A stretch of 64,000 nucleotides of DNA from Cyanobacteriota bacterium. GTDB lineage: Bacteria > Cyanobacteriota > Cyanobacteriia > PCC-6307 > Cyanobiaceae. Positions 15,000 to 23,776 of this stretch are shown piece by piece; the stretch's first letter is position 1, and each line of letters opens with the position of its first letter. The notes below the pieces were generated by a model. The model saw only the letters and a program-made list of their open reading frames with translations, made no database searches and was not told the DNA's origin. Location: the NCBI GenBank assembly GCA_026389335.1, contig JAPLIB010000009.1, forward strand, positions 1 through 64,000. The letters run 5' to 3'. The translations under genes and the position numbers were made by a program.

Positions 15000-15235
15000 C
15001 GGGAAATTTTGATAAGTTCTTTTTAAGTCTAGGGGCGCCTGGCTGCTGCGGTGCTGTTTGTTGGCACCCGTTTGGCAGGGGTTGCCAGGGGCTGGAGCTG
15101 CCTGGCGGGGGCGACGGAGTGTGAATGGTTGTGCTGCGCTGTCAGCCCGCTTCAGTCAGGTCCGCAGGCTGGTTCCATGGGGCGGGCCGGGCCTTTTGGA
15201 GGCAAAGCAAACCGCAAGGTGATTTTCGACTCGGT

Positions 15236-15302
15236 GATCCAGATCCAGATCCAGATCCAGATGCAGATTCAGATCCAGATCCAGATGCAGATTCAGATCC
15301 AG
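15236..15302. repeat. hexanucleotide microsatellite, GATCCA/GATGCA/GATTCA units
   Basis: About eleven consecutive 6-bp units with the core AGATCC and variants GATGCAGATTCA. The 12-mer GATGCAGATTCA recurs twice, so the array seems to have grown by both 6- and 18-24-bp steps. It lies in a noncoding gap between the Nif11 peptide and the antiporter. Open frames through it encode only repeated Gln/Ile/Asp residues and are not genes. Confidence 0.95.
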
Positions 15303-15325
15303 TCCTCTTCGCTCCGGTGCTGTTC

Positions 15326-15398
15326 TGTCCAGTCCAGTCGAGTCGAGTCGAATTGAATCGAGTTGAGTTGAGTTGAGTTGAATTGAATTGAATTGAAT
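15326..15398. repeat. pentanucleotide microsatellite (GTCCA/GTCGA/GTTGA/ATTGA)
   Basis: About fourteen 5-bp units that drift stepwise from GTCCA through GTCGA and GTTGA to ATTGA, in blocks of identical neighbours. This is the pattern expected from repeated slippage with occasional substitutions. It begins 24 bp after the hexanucleotide array and ends about 120 bp before the antiporter ATG, in a noncoding region. Confidence 0.95.
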
Positions 15399-15518
15399 AA
15401 AGCCCAATCCCGACCCGTTCCCGCTGGGCTCTTGCTGGCCCCCGCCGCGCTGTTCAAGCTCGAACGGCTCGGCAGCGGCCCAGCGACTTGAATACCGATC
15501 TCGTCGCCCTGTTTCTGG

Positions 15519-16715
15519 ATGCTGTCCCCCCTGCTGCTGGTGGCCGGCGACACGGCGATCAGCAAGGAGCTGTTGTCGCTACTGGTGATCGCCTTGATTG
15601 CGGCCGCAGCTCCCCTGGTGCTGGGGCTGCTGCGGCTGCGGCTCGCGGAGGTGGTGGTGTTTCTGGCTGCCGGGGTGGTTTTCGGACCCCATGGGTTGCA
15701 CTGGATCGTGATCGATGACGCGATCGAGCTGCTGGCGGAGCTGGGCCTGGGTTTTCTCTTCTTTGCCGCCGGCCTCGAGCTGGAGCAGGCGGCGATTCGC
15801 GGGCGTTCCGGTCGCCTGGCCGCCATCGGCTGGTTCTGCAGTGCTCTGGCGGCGATGGCGGCGGCCGGGACCCTGCAGCTGGTCGGTCTGATCGACGATT
15901 TCACGGGCATTGCGATCGCTTTGACCAGCACGGCGCTCGGCACCCTGCTGCCGATCCTGCGGGACTGGGGTGAGCTGCGCAGCAGCTTCGGGCGTTACTT
16001 CATGGGCGCTGGGGCCATGGGGGAGTTCGGGCCGATCCTGGCGATCTCGTTGCTGCTGGGGGCCTCGAACACGGCGGTGGCTGTGTTGTCTTTGCTGATG
16101 TTTGCCGCTGCCGCCCTGATCCTGGCGCGGCTGCCCCTGCATCTGGCCAATGACCGCATGGTGCAGGTGGTGCAGCTTGGCCACCACACGAGCTCCCAGA
16201 CGGCTCTGCGGCTGACGATCCTGCTGCTGGTCGCTTTGCTGGTGATAGCGAATCGATTCGGTCTTGATGCCGTTCTCGGAGCTTTTGTGGCTGGAGTGAT
16301 CCTGCGCCGTTATCTGCCAGAGGAGCAGGAAACCCTGCTGGCTCTGAAGGTGGAAGGCGTGGCGTTCGGTATTTTCGTGCCGATTTTCTTCATCGTCTCC
16401 GGTGCCAATCTCGATATTGCTTCGATCATTGAGAAGCCCCTGCGCATGGGGATTTTCTTTGTTCTGATGCTGCTGGTCCGGGGCTTGCCCCAGTTCTTTC
16501 TCTATCGCTCCGCTATCCCCGATCCGATTGAGCGCAGTCGCTTTGCGCTGTTGGTGGCCACGGCCCTGCCGATCATCGTGGCGGTGACGACGCTGGAGCT
16601 GAGGGCCGGCCTGATGCGCCCCGAAAACGCCGCGGCCCTGGTGGGGGCCGGTGCGCTCTCGGTGCTGGTGTTTCCGATGGTGGCCGCCATGCTGCCCCAT
16701 CGCTCCAGTGCCTGA
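15519..16715 (+). CDS. cation:proton antiporter, CPA2 family
   Basis: A 398-residue polytopic protein with 11-13 hydrophobic segments. Features typical of CPA2 antiporters are LAEVVVFLAAGVVFGPHGL, LGLGFLFFAAGLELEQ, ALTSTALGTLLPIL and FGLDAVLGAFVAGVILR. It would exchange Na+ or K+ for H+ across the plasma or thylakoid membrane. No RCK/TrkA nucleotide-binding domain is attached, and the length is normal for the short cyanobacterial form. The ATG at 15519 gives a hydrophobic N-terminus; a slightly earlier frame exists. The two microsatellites lie directly upstream and could influence its expression. Confidence 0.9.
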   Translation: MLSPLLLVAGDTAISKELLSLLVIALIAAAAPLVLGLLRLRLAEVVVFLAAGVVFGPHGLHWIVIDDAIELLAELGLGFLFFAAGLELEQAAIRGRSGRLAAIGWFCSALAAMAAAGTLQLVGLIDDFTGIAIALTSTALGTLLPILRDWGELRSSFGRYFMGAGAMGEFGPILAISLLLGASNTAVAVLSLLMFAAAALILARLPLHLANDRMVQVVQLGHHTSSQTALRLTILLLVALLVIANRFGLDAVLGAFVAGVILRRYLPEEQETLLALKVEGVAFGIFVPIFFIVSGANLDIASIIEKPLRMGIFFVLMLLVRGLPQFFLYRSAIPDPIERSRFALLVATALPIIVAVTTLELRAGLMRPENAAALVGAGALSVLVFPMVAAMLPHRSSA

Positions 16716-16780
16716 GCGGCCCATCGGATCCTTGCCTCAATCCGATCGCTTGATCTGTCCGATTCGCAAGGCTCTGCCGG

Positions 16781-17383
16781 TCATCCAGCCCCCAGAAGCT
16801 GCCTGAGTCCTGGCTCCAGAAGGGCGAAGGCCCTGCCGCGATGGCCGATCCGCCCCTTGGTGGTTTTGTCCATTTCGGCGAAGGTCAGGCCGGCTTCAGG
16901 CACCAGAAACACCGGGTCGTAGCCGAAGCCGCCGCTGCCGCGGGGGGCCTCCAGGATCAGTCCCGGACAGTGCCCCTCCACTTCCAGCACGATGGCGCCG
17001 CTGGGGTCCGCCACGGCCAGGGCCGCGGTGAAGCGGGCGGAGCGGTCGGGGCCTGTGGCGGCAGCCAGTTCGCGCAGCAGCCTGGCGATCCGCTCGGGGT
17101 CGCTGGCGGCGTAGCGGGCTGAATGCACCCCCGGCGCCCCACCCAGGGAGTCCACCGCCAGACCGGAGTCGTCAGCCAGGGCCCAGCAGCCGGTGGCCAG
17201 CGCCACCGCCGTGGCCTTGAGGCGAGCATTCTCCGCAAAGGTGCTGCCCGTTTCCTCCACCTCCAGGCCTGCGGGCTGGGGACGGATCTCCAGGCCCAGA
17301 TCCGCCAGCAGGTGGGCGAACTCGCGCACTTTGCCGGCGTTGCCGCTGGCGATCACCAGGGGAGTGGGGATTGAGGCGGCCAT
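16781..17383 (-). CDS. rdgB: XTP/dITP diphosphatase (RdgB/HAM1 family)
   Basis: A 200-residue protein that hydrolyses non-canonical purine triphosphates (dITP, XTP) to monophosphates and so cleans the nucleotide pool. Conserved parts are LVIASGNAGKVREFAHLL, EETGSTFAENARLKA, WALADDSGLAVDSLGGAPGV (with the catalytic acid), GGFGYDPVFLVPE and the closing KGRIGHRGRAF. It is complete and of normal length. It converges with the antiporter gene over a 65-bp gap that shows no strong terminator. Confidence 0.95.
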   Translation of the reverse strand: MAASIPTPLVIASGNAGKVREFAHLLADLGLEIRPQPAGLEVEETGSTFAENARLKATAVALATGCWALADDSGLAVDSLGGAPGVHSARYAASDPERIARLLRELAAATGPDRSARFTAALAVADPSGAIVLEVEGHCPGLILEAPRGSGGFGYDPVFLVPEAGLTFAEMDKTTKGRIGHRGRAFALLEPGLRQLLGAG

Positions 17384-17866
17384 GGCTGCTGGAGCGGGGG
17401 GGCTTTGGGTTGCTGGCTTTTGGGTGCGGGCCTTGGGACGGGCACCGTGAGCTGAAGCGTGGGCAGGGCTGAGCGTGCGGTGACGACCGCGACGTGAGGG
17501 CTGGAAGGGCCGGCAAGTGAAGGCGGGGAGGTGAAGGCGGCGGTGCGGCGAAGCGGTGCCGTGAAGCAGTGCCGTGAAGGCTGGGACGTGAATCCAGTGG
17601 AATGAGAACCCAGGGGAATGAGAACTGGGACGTGCAGCCTGTGCAGGCGCTGTGCTGAAGCGCTGCGGTGAAGGTTGGGATCGGAACGTTGGGATCGGAA
17701 CGTTGGGACGTGAGCCCAGTGAAAAAAGCTGGGACCAGACGTTATGGGGGACGGAAGACTTTCAGCGCCCCGGCTGGGCTGCCCTCGAGCCCAGCGCCAT
17801 CCCAGCCTGTTCCCAGGGCGGCGAGGGTGAGGCGCGGCTCGGGCGAGCGGCGCGGGCGCCCGGCGG
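17384..17866. other. noncoding low-complexity region with a 14-bp tandem repeat (17674-17715)
   Basis: Nearly 480 bp without a convincing gene. The plus strand is full of GTGAAG and GGGACGTGA motifs, with two exact copies and one degraded copy of the 14-mer GTTGGGATCGGAAC (17674-17687, 17688-17701, 17702-17715). The pair GGAATGAGAAC also recurs near 17599 and 17616. It looks like a region grown by slippage and local duplication. Confidence 0.6.
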
Positions 17867-19336
17867 CTACACCGACTCGGCGAGCTGCCGCGCCCAGCCC
17901 AGCACCTCGCTCACCCGTGCCGCCGTGGGGGCTTCGCAGTAGAGCCGCAGCAGCGGTTCGGTGCCGGAGAAGCGCAGCATCAGCCAGTGGTTCGGCCCCA
18001 GCCGCAGCTTGACGCCATCGGTGGTGATCACCTCCAGCACCGGCGCCTCGGCCACCAGCGGCGGCGGTGCTTCGGCCAGGCGGGCCTCCAGGCGACTGCG
18101 GGCTGCCATGTCGGCCAGGCGCAGGTCGAGGCGGTCGTAGTGGGCAGCGCCGCCGCAGCGGGCCTGCAGGGCGTCGATGCGCTCGCCCAGGGGCATGCCG
18201 CCTTCCACCAGCGCCTCGATCAACAGCAGGGCGGCGAACGGGGCGTCGCGCTCGGGCAGGTGCATGCCGAAGCCCACGCCGCCCGATTCCTCACCCCCCA
18301 CCAGCACGTCACCGGCCAGCATTTCGGCGGCGATGGTCTTGAAGCCCACCGGCATCTCGATCACGGTGCGGCCGAGGTCTGCGGCCACGAGCGCCATCAG
18401 GTCGGAGCCGCTCACGGTCTTGATCACCGTGCCCGGCAGGCCCCTGGCCCGGGCCAGATGGTCGATGAACAGGGGCATCAGCAGCTGGGTGCTGCAGAAG
18501 CGGCCGTTCTCATCGATCGCGGCGATGCGATCGCCGTCGCCATCGAAGACGATGCCCATCGCCGGCTTGCCCGCCGCCGTCGAGGCCCGCACCTGCGCGA
18601 TCAGTTCGATCAGGTAGGGCGCCAGCGGCTCGGGTGGATGGCCGCCGAACAGGGGATCGCGGTTGGCGCGGATCTCGCGGATGACGCCGGCGGCCAGGGC
18701 CTCTTCGCCCAGCAGCGCCGGCAGCACCCCGGCGGCCGAACCGTGCATTGGATCGATGATCACCTGCAGCCCCAGCCGCTCCAGACCGGCCGCCAGGGCG
18801 CCGGTGTCCACCTTGGCCTTCAGGCCCGTCACATAGGCACCGAGGGCATCGAAGCGCTCGGTGTCGCGGGCGATCGGCACCGTGATGCCGCCGGCCGCCA
18901 GGCGTCGCTCGACCCGCGCGGTGAATGCCCCCTCCACCGAGCCGCCGAACGGGCCCTTGATCTTCAGACCCAGCCATTCGGGCGGGTTGTGGCTGGCGGT
19001 GATCACCAGGGCGCCGAGCGCCTGGCGTTCCACCACCGCCCAGCTGCAGGCCGGCGTGGGCACCGGTGTGGCGGCCAGCAGGGGTTCGAGGCCGGCGCCA
19101 CGCACGGCGCTAGCGATCGCTTCGGCCAGTTCCGGTGCCAGGAAGCGACGGTCGTAGCCGATCACCACCTCGCGGCTGTCCAGGCCCTCCGGGGCGCTGC
19201 TGGCCAGTTCCCGGGCGGCGGCGGCGGCCACGGGCAGCAGCCGCTCCACGGTGATGTCAACGCCGAGGATGCCGCGCCAGCCATCGGTGCCGAAGACGAT
19301 CGGACCGGCCTCCAGGGGCAGGGGGGCAGAGGCCAT
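17867..19336 (-). CDS. phosphoglucomutase/phosphomannomutase family protein
   Basis: A 489-residue alpha-D-phosphohexomutase that interconverts hexose 1- and 6-phosphates through a phosphoserine. The ATG at 19336 starts MASAPLPLEAGPIVFGTDGW. The catalytic loop is TASHNPPEW with Ser at about residue 115, the metal loop is FDGDGDRIAAID, the sugar-binding loop is GGEESGGVGF, and the phosphate-binding site is RFSGTEPLLRLY. All four family motifs are present. The product would feed glycogen, sucrose or cell-wall polysaccharide synthesis. The upstream in-frame extension to 19537 runs into the MITE-like element and is not coding. Confidence 0.93.
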   Translation of the reverse strand: MASAPLPLEAGPIVFGTDGWRGILGVDITVERLLPVAAAAARELASSAPEGLDSREVVIGYDRRFLAPELAEAIASAVRGAGLEPLLAATPVPTPACSWAVVERQALGALVITASHNPPEWLGLKIKGPFGGSVEGAFTARVERRLAAGGITVPIARDTERFDALGAYVTGLKAKVDTGALAAGLERLGLQVIIDPMHGSAAGVLPALLGEEALAAGVIREIRANRDPLFGGHPPEPLAPYLIELIAQVRASTAAGKPAMGIVFDGDGDRIAAIDENGRFCSTQLLMPLFIDHLARARGLPGTVIKTVSGSDLMALVAADLGRTVIEMPVGFKTIAAEMLAGDVLVGGEESGGVGFGMHLPERDAPFAALLLIEALVEGGMPLGERIDALQARCGGAAHYDRLDLRLADMAARSRLEARLAEAPPPLVAEAPVLEVITTDGVKLRLGPNHWLMLRFSGTEPLLRLYCEAPTAARVSEVLGWARQLAESV

Positions 19337-19469
19337 GGGGACAGGCGGGCTGGAACTGTCCTGGTTCGTAGCAGGGCGGCGGCGACTCCGGCCATCGCCA
19401 GGTGCCGGCCTCAGGGCAGGCCACCGCTTTGGGTGGCAAGCCCCAGCCTCTGGCGGCCAGCCCCAGCCC

Positions 19470-19691
19470 CTAGGAGCGTGTTGCGCATAGATCTCCGAGC
19501 AGAAAGTGGGGGCGTTTCCGCCGCCGAGGAGATTCAATCCGGAATCGAACTGAGAAAGATGCGAATTGATTTTGGGTCGGTGGTTCGCTCAAACTAGTTG
19601 CACCACAACCTGCCTGAGACCGAATTTGACGTTGGCGTGGAGCGAATCGGGTCTTTTCGTCCGGAACGGTCTATGTGCAACAGGCTCCTAG
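19470..19691. mobile_element. MITE-like element with 22-bp terminal inverted repeats
   Basis: The left end, CTAGGAGCGTGTTGCGCATAGA (19470-19491), is the reverse complement of the right end (19670-19691) with only two mismatches in 22 bp. Weaker symmetry continues inward for about 15 bp. Both ends begin at CTAG, a possible 4-bp target duplication as made by some IS5-like elements. The interior of about 180 bp has no ORF, so it would be a non-autonomous element moved by a transposase encoded elsewhere. It lies in the spacer between the phosphohexomutase and RecB-like nuclease genes. Confidence 0.7.
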
Positions 19692-19717
19692 TGGCAGTCG
19701 CCGCCTAGCCTGCATCT

Positions 19718-21226
19718 ATGGCTCCCGAGCTGCTCACCGATCGCCTGCTGCGCAGCTGGCTGCGCTGCAAGCGTCGGGCCTGGCTCGATCGCCATGGCCC
19801 GCTGCAGCGGCGTCAGTGGAGTGCCCATCGGGCCCTCGCCCTCGACGACCAGCTGCGCAGTTTCCAGAGCCTGTTGCCCAATCGGCCGGGCCATGGTGAG
19901 GCCGCCTGCCGCGAGGGGGCCGCCGGTGTGATAGGCCTGCGCCTCTATGGCCGTGGCCCTGGCGGCCTGGAGCTCCAGGCCCATCCGGCGTTGCTGCAGC
20001 GAGTGGAGGGGCAGAGTCGCTGGGGGGACTACGCCTACCGGCCCGTGCTGGCCCGTCAGGGCCGGCGGCTCACCCGCGAGCATCGGCTGCAGCTCACCCT
20101 CTGGGGTCGCCTGTTGGCGCAGCATCAGCAGGCGCCGGTGCCCGAGGCGCTGGTGGTGGCTGGTGGCAACCGCCGCCTGGAGCGCGAAACCCTGCCCCTG
20201 GGCACCGGCCTGCAGCACCAGCTGGAGGAGAGCCTTGAGCGGCTGGCCCAGGACCTGGCGCGACCTGCGCCACCGCCATTGGTGAACGATCGCAAGAAGT
20301 GCACCCTCTGCAGCTGGCGCAGCCTCTGTGATGAAACGGCTGCCGCTGAAGGTCATCTCAGTGAGGTGAGTGGCGTTGGTGGTAAGCGGCGCGATCTGCT
20401 GCTGGACCTGGGGGTGCGCAGCCTGGCCGAACTGGCGGCGGCGGATCCCCAACGGCTGGCCGACGATCTGGCGGTGCATGGCGAGCAGCATCGTGAGGTG
20501 GCGGCCCAGTTGGTGGCCCAGGCCCTGGTGCAGGCCGGCGGTGAACCGCGCCGGCGCGGCGCCGATGGCACCCCGGCCCAGCCCGGCGAGCCCTGGGGCG
20601 CAGCCCTGCCGGAGCTGGCGACAGCGCCGGGGGTCTTGATCTATGACATCGAGTCCGATCCCGATGCCCGCGACGATTTCCTGCACGGCATCCTGCGGCT
20701 CGAGCGCGGCGCTGATGGCCGCTGGCCTGAGGCGCTGCTGCCGCTGAGCGGTCCGGGCGCCGGCCACTACCAGCCGCTGCTGGCGCTCTATGAGCACGGC
20801 GAAGCGCGGCTCTGGCAGCGCCTCTCCCGTTTGCTGGCCCGCTATCCCGATTGGCCGCTGCTCCACTACGGCGAGACCGAATCTGTGGGCTTGCTGCGGC
20901 TGGCGGAACGCCAGGGGGTGGGAGAGGCGGAGCGTTCCCGCTTACGGGCGCGTTTGATCGATGTGCACCAGCGGCTGCGGCGCCACTGGTTGTTGCCGGT
21001 GAACAGCTACGGCCTCAAGGCGGTGGCTGGCTGGCGGGAGTTCCGCTGGAGCCAGAGCGGCGTCGATGGTGCCCGCTGCCTGCTGTGGTGGCGCCAGTGG
21101 CGCCTGGGTGGTCGCCTGCCCCGGCGCGGCCGCCACCAGCTGGGCCGCATCTTTCTCTACAACCGCGACGACTGCCGCGCCACCTGGATGGTGGCCCGCT
21201 GGCTGCTGGAGCAGGAAGGGGCCTGA
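19718..21226 (+). CDS. TM0106 family RecB-like putative nuclease
   Basis: A 502-residue protein. The N-terminal half is a RecB/Cas4-like PD-(D/E)XK domain with Cys near the start (WLRCKRRAWLDRHGPLQ) and a Cys cluster CTLCSWRSLC that probably holds a 4Fe-4S cluster. The C-terminal half resembles an RNase H-like exonuclease domain: GVLIYDIESDPDARDDFLHG, LLHYGETESVGLLRL, and the closing YNRDDCRATWMVARWLL with the last acidic residues. The role is unknown; members are predicted DNA processing enzymes. It is a single gene immediately downstream of the MITE-like element. Confidence 0.85.
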   Translation: MAPELLTDRLLRSWLRCKRRAWLDRHGPLQRRQWSAHRALALDDQLRSFQSLLPNRPGHGEAACREGAAGVIGLRLYGRGPGGLELQAHPALLQRVEGQSRWGDYAYRPVLARQGRRLTREHRLQLTLWGRLLAQHQQAPVPEALVVAGGNRRLERETLPLGTGLQHQLEESLERLAQDLARPAPPPLVNDRKKCTLCSWRSLCDETAAAEGHLSEVSGVGGKRRDLLLDLGVRSLAELAAADPQRLADDLAVHGEQHREVAAQLVAQALVQAGGEPRRRGADGTPAQPGEPWGAALPELATAPGVLIYDIESDPDARDDFLHGILRLERGADGRWPEALLPLSGPGAGHYQPLLALYEHGEARLWQRLSRLLARYPDWPLLHYGETESVGLLRLAERQGVGEAERSRLRARLIDVHQRLRRHWLLPVNSYGLKAVAGWREFRWSQSGVDGARCLLWWRQWRLGGRLPRRGRHQLGRIFLYNRDDCRATWMVARWLLEQEGA

Positions 21227-21252
21227 TCCGCCGCCTGCCTCAGCTGCCTGCC

Positions 21253-22227
21253 TCAGCTGCCGCCACCGGCCCCGATGGGAGGCGGCAGGAAGCAGGGGGG
21301 CGTGGAGATCCGCAGTTCGATCGTTTCGGCCCCTGCGCCGGCAAGCAGCTGCGTTGCCTCCAGGGCCAGACGCCGCACCAGGGCGAGGCCGATCCAGCCC
21401 TGGCCGTTCGCCAGTTCCAGGCTGGAGGTGATCGTGCCGGCCCGTTCGTCCTGGGGATTGCGCAGCGTCGATCCAGGGGCCAGCAGCGCCGTGGCCCCGG
21501 CGGCCGTTGCCGGGGTGTGCCAGCGCCGCAGTTGTTGTTTGACGCCGTCATAGGTGGCGAGCTTGGCCAGGGTTTCCTGGCCCACGTAGCAGCCCTTGCC
21601 CAGGCTCACCCGCGGCGCCAGGCCCAGTTCAAAGGGGTTGGTGTCGGCGTTGATCTCGCCCGGGGCCGCCGGTCGCCCCTGGCTGAGTCGCCAGCGCTCT
21701 GTCTCGTCTGGCTCCAGAGGCCGCAGATCCGCCAGTTCGGGCGGCAGCGGCGCGCCGGCTGGCAGCACCACGCTGCTGCCGAGCCGCCAGCCAGGCCCGC
21801 CCTCCAGGGCTTGCCACTGCCCCCCAGGAGTGCCACCAGCCCCAGGGGTGTCGAGGGGTTCGATCCAGAGGCCTGGGAGCAGGGTGCCCAGCCGCACGTT
21901 GTCGGCGGGGAACAGCACCCGATCGAGGGCCTGGTGCACGGCGGTGGCATCGCCCTCGCTGATCACCAGCCAGGCGCCGCCCTCCACCACCAGCACCTCG
22001 GCCAGGGCCCGCAGGCGGGCGGTGGGGCTGATGCAGCAGGTGCCCAGCCACTGGCCGGGTCGGGCCAGTTGCAGATCCTGGCTGGTCTGGCCGTGCAGGA
22101 AGCGCAGGCTGTCGGGACCTTGGAGCTGCAGCAGGCCCACCGGCCGCTGCAATCGGCTCGGGCCGCTTGGTCGCCAATCCCAGGGTGAGGGGAGGCCGCG
22201 GTTGTCGTTGCTGCTGAGGGGGGGCAT
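21253..22227 (-). CDS. ygfZ: YgfZ/GcvT folate-binding domain protein
   Basis: A 324-residue protein of the YgfZ (IBA57) family, which helps iron-sulfur cluster enzymes to mature using bound folate. Typical segments are SLRFLHGQTSQDLQL, TCCISPTARLRALAEVL, and the YgfZ signature KGCYVGQETLAKLATYDGVK with its conserved Cys. It is complete. It lies 5 bp after pyrE in the same orientation, so the two are probably co-transcribed, as in several picocyanobacteria. Confidence 0.9.
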   Translation of the reverse strand: MPPLSSNDNRGLPSPWDWRPSGPSRLQRPVGLLQLQGPDSLRFLHGQTSQDLQLARPGQWLGTCCISPTARLRALAEVLVVEGGAWLVISEGDATAVHQALDRVLFPADNVRLGTLLPGLWIEPLDTPGAGGTPGGQWQALEGGPGWRLGSSVVLPAGAPLPPELADLRPLEPDETERWRLSQGRPAAPGEINADTNPFELGLAPRVSLGKGCYVGQETLAKLATYDGVKQQLRRWHTPATAAGATALLAPGSTLRNPQDERAGTITSSLELANGQGWIGLALVRRLALEATQLLAGAGAETIELRISTPPCFLPPPIGAGGGS

Positions 22228-22232
22228 GGGGT

Positions 22233-22913
22233 TCAGCCTGCCCCGGTGCTGCCGGGGGCCAGATCGCCGTGCGGGGCGCTGTCGCCGTCGCCGGCCTTGG
22301 CGAGTGCAGCCACCTCCTCCAGCAGGAACAAGCTGCGCAGATCCAGCCCCGCGGCGCTCATCGCTTCGGCGCCCCCCTCCTGGCGATCGACGATTGCCAC
22401 CACCCGTTCCACCACGTAGCCCGCCTCCTGCAGCTGGCGCACCGCCTTGAGGGCCGAGCCGCCGGTGGTCACCACGTCTTCCAGCACGGTGATGCGGCTG
22501 CCCGGTGCCGGCAGTGGTCCTTCCAGCCAGGCACCGGTGCCGTGGCCCTTTGCTTCCTTGCGCACGATCAGGGCATCGAGGCTGCGGCCCTCCAGGGCGG
22601 CCTGCATCGCCACGGCACTCACCAGGGGATCGGCGCCGAGGGTGAGGCCCGCCACGGCGATCGCCCCATCCTCCACCTGCTCCAGCAGCAGCCGGCCGAG
22701 CAGGGCCAGGCCCGGGCCGCTGAGGCTCACGGGTTTGCAGTTGACGTAGTGATGGCTGCTGCGGCCGGAGGCGAGGGTGAAGCTGCCGTGGCGATAGGCC
22801 CGTTCGGCCAGCAGGCCCAGCAGGGTGGCCCGGGCGCTGGTTGGGTCAGGGGCGGAAGCCAGGGCGATGCCCCTGGTCGCTGGGTTGGCGGGGTTGGTGG
22901 GCGGGATGGCCAT
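22233..22913 (-). CDS. pyrE: orotate phosphoribosyltransferase
   Basis: A 226-residue enzyme that joins orotate and PRPP to give OMP in pyrimidine synthesis. Signatures are [17 protein letters not shown], the loop [13 protein letters not shown] and the PRPP-binding motif [12 protein letters not shown]. The first 25 residues ([11 protein letters not shown] and onward) are a nonconserved extension; a later start is possible. It is cotranscribed with the downstream ygfZ and divergent from the secreted protein gene at 22998. Confidence 0.94.
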   Translation of the reverse strand: MAIPPTNPANPATRGIALASAPDPTSARATLLGLLAERAYRHGSFTLASGRSSHHYVNCKPVSLSGPGLALLGRLLLEQVEDGAIAVAGLTLGADPLVSAVAMQAALEGRSLDALIVRKEAKGHGTGAWLEGPLPAPGSRITVLEDVVTTGGSALKAVRQLQEAGYVVERVVAIVDRQEGGAEAMSAAGLDLRSLFLLEEVAALAKAGDGDSAPHGDLAPGSTGAG

Positions 22914-22997
22914 CGGCGGAGGGATCGGCTGGTTGGCGATTCAGACACTCGCTAGTTTGTCCCTATCGCGAAGCGGCCCTGAGCGGCCGGAGCACCC

Positions 22998-23681
22998 ATG
23001 GCATGGATCACCCACCCTGGCGCTGCCAACCCACGCCGAACGCTCCGCCGCTGGAGTAGGGCTAACCCCTTGATCAGAACGGTGGAACAGGCTGGTGCCG
23101 GCACTGCCGGGGAGGGCGCCCACACAACCTTCCCGGCCCTGGTTTGCTGGGTCACGGCGGTCGGTTCGGCGCTGCTGGCGGCGCTGCCCGTTGCCGCGGG
23201 GCCGGTTCTCTGCACCACCAGCCTCGAGGCCCCGATCGTGGGCAGCCGCGAGGTGGCCGGGGCCAGCAGCCTGTCCCAGGCGCCGGTGGAGGTGACCCGC
23301 TGCGGTGTCGTCCAGACTCCGCCAGAGCTGCTCATGCGCCGCGCCTACAGCTGGACCGCCCCCTTCGCCCGTGGTGTGGACATGACCCACCAGGTGACCG
23401 ATCTGCTTGGCATCGCCATGGGCGGCGGTGATGGCACCAAGGTCATGGGCTTCGGCTTTGGCGATCAGACCCTCATCTGGGATGGGTCGGCGATCGAAAA
23501 CACGGCCAGGGTGCTGCTGGGAGATCAGTCCAATCCGATGCCCCTGCGCACGACCGATCTGATCGGTGTCTATGACTCCAGCCTTGGTGGAACTGTCGTG
23601 CCCCAAACTGGAAATCCCAGCCAGGACATCGGCGCTGATCGCTCCGCCAGCGTCCATCGCTCGGTGCGTGGTCTGTGGTAG
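22998..23681 (+). CDS. conserved cyanobacterial secreted protein of unknown function
   Basis: A 227-residue protein with a central hydrophobic segment (WVTAVGSALLAALPVAAGP) that looks like a signal peptide after a long basic leader, so the true start may lie 30-40 residues downstream of 22998. The mature part has GPVLCTTSLEAPIVGSREVA, TRCGVVQTPPELLMRRAYSW, RGVDMTHQVTDLLGIAMGG and the closing HRSVRGLW. I recall similar proteins as conserved hypotheticals in picocyanobacteria, with no known activity. It probably acts outside the cytoplasm. The gene ends 22 bp before tRNA-Met. Confidence 0.7.
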   Translation: MAWITHPGAANPRRTLRRWSRANPLIRTVEQAGAGTAGEGAHTTFPALVCWVTAVGSALLAALPVAAGPVLCTTSLEAPIVGSREVAGASSLSQAPVEVTRCGVVQTPPELLMRRAYSWTAPFARGVDMTHQVTDLLGIAMGGGDGTKVMGFGFGDQTLIWDGSAIENTARVLLGDQSNPMPLRTTDLIGVYDSSLGGTVVPQTGNPSQDIGADRSASVHRSVRGLW

Positions 23682-23703
23682 CCACGGGCTCGCCAGCCCT
23701 CGT

Positions 23704-23776
23704 GGGGGTCTAGCAATCTGGTGAATGCAGCGAACTCATAATTCGCCTTAGCCGAGTTCGATCCTCGGGACCCCCA
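23704..23776 (+). tRNA. tRNA-Met (anticodon CAT), elongator type
   Basis: A full cloverleaf is visible. The acceptor stem is GGGGGTC (23704-23710) with GACCCCC (23769-23775). The anticodon stem is GCGAA/TTCGC around the loop CTCATAA, giving CAT at 23737-23739. The T-arm is CCGAG-TTCGATC-CTCGG and the discriminator is A. The anticodon stem lacks the GGG/CCC pairs of the initiator and the first pair is G-C, so it is an elongator Met tRNA. An Ile tRNA with a modified C34 cannot be fully excluded. CCA is not encoded. Confidence 0.93.

Noticed and set aside
15236-15398. CRISPR array
   Set aside because: Units are 5-6 bp with no spacers; they are simple-sequence repeats.
15051-15407. Small proteins rich in Gln/Ile or Asp/Leu across the repeats
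   Set aside because: They are translations of the microsatellites in several frames with no ribosome binding site.
19337-19537. 67-residue N-terminal extension of the phosphohexomutase
   Set aside because: It would start inside the MITE-like element; the family N-terminus begins at 19336.
13695-23703. 17-bp identical sequence ACGGGCTCGCCAGCCCT near 13696 and 23685
   Set aside because: Looked like an attachment site because one copy is beside tRNA-Met, but the match lies 5' of the tRNA, not in its 3' end, and a 17-mer of this composition can recur by chance in a GC-rich genome.
23704-23776. Initiator tRNA-Met
   Set aside because: The anticodon stem is GCGAA/TTCGC without three G-C pairs, and position 1 pairs normally.
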